Shown here in pieces: positions 62,936 to 64,000 of a stretch of 64,000 bases of DNA. Positions within the stretch are counted from its first letter, which is position 1, and every line of letters starts with the position of its first letter. The notes beneath the pieces are model-generated. The model did not search any database and had not been told where the DNA came from. It saw only the letters and a list, made by a program, of their open reading frames with translations. The translations under genes and the position numbers were made by a program. Where the stretch lies: positions 1,240,001-1,304,000 of the forward strand of contig NZ_JBHTJW010000002.1 of assembly GCF_042676145.1 (NCBI RefSeq). Reading direction: 5' to 3'. Source of the stretch: Methylophilus glucosoxydans (GTDB lineage: Bacteria > Pseudomonadota > Gammaproteobacteria > Burkholderiales > Methylophilaceae).

Positions 62936-63238
62936 TTTTCACCCTCATTGATATAAATTTATCTTGTAATTATTATCGCGATACCAATAGGATTAGAGAC
63001 TAATCAGGTGTAAAGGCATGCTGGGATATGAGACGGGTTAGTGTCTGTATTCAATAGATCAAACAAACACGCTATAGACGCTGATCCGCTGGCAGGAAGA
63101 ATGCTTGAGATGGACTATCGTCGATGTATGAATCGCAACCAAGCCTGTGCTTAGTCTGATCAGGGGATTAGGCTTAAATGTTACTTTAAAGTATAATTGT
63201 TATCGTAGTAACTATATAAACAAATTGGGGATATAAAT
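62936..63238. promoter_or_regulatory. Intergenic region before the PEP-CTERM gene
   Basis: A 303-bp divergent gap. The only clear signal is a -10 TATAAT at 63192-63197, with a weak -35 candidate (TTAGGC, 63168-63173, 18 bp spacing), about 42 bp before the PEP-CTERM start. Nothing else was recognised. Confidence 0.5.
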
Positions 63239-63718
63239 ATGTTTTGGAAACTGACTTGTGCAGGGGTCATGTTTGCAGCTTTAAATGCAAATGCAGCTAC
63301 GATTACAATCACAAATGGCTACGATGAGCCAGGAGCAGCTTCGGGTAAAACTGAAATCATTGACTTTGCTCCACAGAATACCGCTTTTAATCTGCTGGGC
63401 TCACTCGACCTAGACGGTGCCCTGCAGAAAAATGGTAACCAGGACTTTGTGTTTGGTCTTTACAAAAACAATACGCTGATTAAAGGCCTGGCAGATTTTA
63501 CTGCTGCCAGCGGTGATGTCTATAGATTCAATTTTAGCAACCTGGCCTCAGGTACTTACAGCCTGAGATTCAACATCAATGGTGGTGGTAACTATAGCTT
63601 CAATGCTAACTTGACGCCATTTTCCTCAGTTGTCACCCCAGTGCCAGAGCCAGAAAGCATGGCTTTGATGCTCGTGGGTTTGGGCGCGATTGTCGCCCGC
63701 CGTTTTAAAAAGGCTTAA
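63239..63718 (+). CDS. PEP-CTERM sorting-domain protein
   Basis: 159 residues. A signal peptide (MFWKLTCAGVMFAALNANA) precedes an FxxG/beta-rich body and a C-terminal tripartite sorting signal: VPEPESMALMLVGLGAIV (Pro-Glu-Pro plus hydrophobic helix), then basic ARRFKKA. Exosortase (EpsH) cleaves at PEP and exports the protein to the surface or matrix. No exosortase is in the window. Function of the body unknown. GGGG lies upstream, and a terminator follows. Confidence 0.88.
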   Translation: MFWKLTCAGVMFAALNANAATITITNGYDEPGAASGKTEIIDFAPQNTAFNLLGSLDLDGALQKNGNQDFVFGLYKNNTLIKGLADFTAASGDVYRFNFSNLASGTYSLRFNINGGGNYSFNANLTPFSSVVTPVPEPESMALMLVGLGAIVARRFKKA

Positions 63719-63730
63719 TCAGCCGCATGT

Positions 63731-63760
63731 AAAAAAAAGCCCCAGTGATGGGGCTTTTTT
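63731..63760. terminator. Bidirectional terminator
   Basis: AAAAAAGCCCC (ends 63743) pairs with GGGGCTTTTTT (63750-63760); A- and T-runs on both sides serve the PEP-CTERM gene and the convergent EF-hand gene. Confidence 0.9.
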
Positions 63761-63766
63761 ATTGGC

Positions 63767-64000
63767 TCAGGTTTTGTGGCTGCTCGCTGCACGCTTCTCA
63801 TGCATGAGCTGATACACCTGCTCGATTTCTTTTTGCTCCGCAACATCCAGCACACCATCATGATTGACATCCATATGCTCAAACATTTTTTTCTGATGCG
63901 TCGGGTCGCCTTGCAAATACTCCTGCAAAGAAATCATGCCATCGGTGTTTTCATCCAGATAATTCATGCTGTAATTAGGCGACAGTTTATTGCAATCTGG
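63767..64000 (-). CDS. EF-hand calcium-binding protein, N-terminus beyond window
   Basis: The frame is open to the right edge (no stop), so the start lies outside; 77 residues are readable. Two complete 12-residue EF-hand loops are present: DENTDGMISLQE and DVNHDGVLDVAE, with acidic residues at positions 1, 3, 5 and 12. The tail is HEKRAASSHKT. It is probably a small calcium-binding protein; whether it has a signal peptide cannot be seen. It ends against a shared bidirectional terminator with the PEP-CTERM gene. Confidence 0.75.
   Translation of the reverse strand, partial: PDCNKLSPNYSMNYLDENTDGMISLQEYLQGDPTHQKKMFEHMDVNHDGVLDVAEQKEIEQVYQLMHEKRAASSHKT

Overview
The window reads as chromosomal DNA of a Gram-negative betaproteobacterium, most likely a methylotroph of the Methylophilaceae (Methylophilus/Methylovorus type). 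This is inferred from gene content, not from a marker gene. The clues are a short 6-phosphogluconate dehydrogenase beside glucose-6-phosphate dehydrogenase and 6-phosphogluconolactonase (the oxidative arm used in cyclic RuMP formaldehyde oxidation), phosphoketolase with acetate kinase, cbb3 oxidase under an Fnr/Anr-type regulator, HpnCD squalene synthesis genes and a PEP-CTERM protein. Genes are dense, on both strands, and no phage, integron or CRISPR array was seen.

Layout. 1-11 kb: squalene synthesis (hpnD partial, hpnC), mtiP-def, tRNA-Ser(UGA), two small cupins, glnD-map, an HDOD protein, a TPR/glycosyltransferase-like protein, a membrane-anchored peroxiredoxin and folA. 11.1-12 kb: a gene-free stretch holding a 0.69 kb palindromic repeat (copy A). 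12-18.7 kb: Lys/Arg/Orn decarboxylase, dcd, zwf, gnd and divergent pgl. 18.7-22.3 kb: DUF1003 protein, Mrp/ApbC, a glycosyltransferase and a fasciclin protein. 22.5-29 kb: a P2-type ATPase convergent with an xfp-ack operon, then a frameshifted CopG-type antitoxin. 29.3-34.8 kb: an ECF sigma / FecR / very large STN-TonB receptor module. 35-39.6 kb: metG, then ccoI-ccoS. 39.8-48.7 kb: ccoNOQPGH, a radical SAM protein, fnr/anr, hemN and a TauE/SafE-like membrane protein. 48.8-51 kb: a periplasmic LigE-type DNA ligase, a small secreted protein and repeat copy B, inverted relative to A. 51-60.3 kb: hrpA, a TonB-like proline-rich protein, a KdpD/KdpE-like pair and kup. 60.4-64 kb: a soluble chemoreceptor with four tandem PAS domains, a PEP-CTERM protein and a partial EF-hand protein.

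How it fits together. The clearest functional theme is oxygen-responsive metabolism. Fnr/Anr-type palindromes stand before ccoN, between fnr and hemN, and before xfp-ack, and the regulator itself is encoded at 45.7-46.4 kb. This suggests one regulon joining the high-affinity oxidase, anaerobic haem synthesis and a phosphoketolase/acetate-kinase ATP bypass. A second theme is potassium: a KdpD-like kinase without its N-terminal sensor region and a KdpE-like regulator lie directly before kup, with no kdpFABC in view. The least explained element is the pair of inverted ~0.65-0.69 kb repeats, which have terminal inverted repeats and no transposase.
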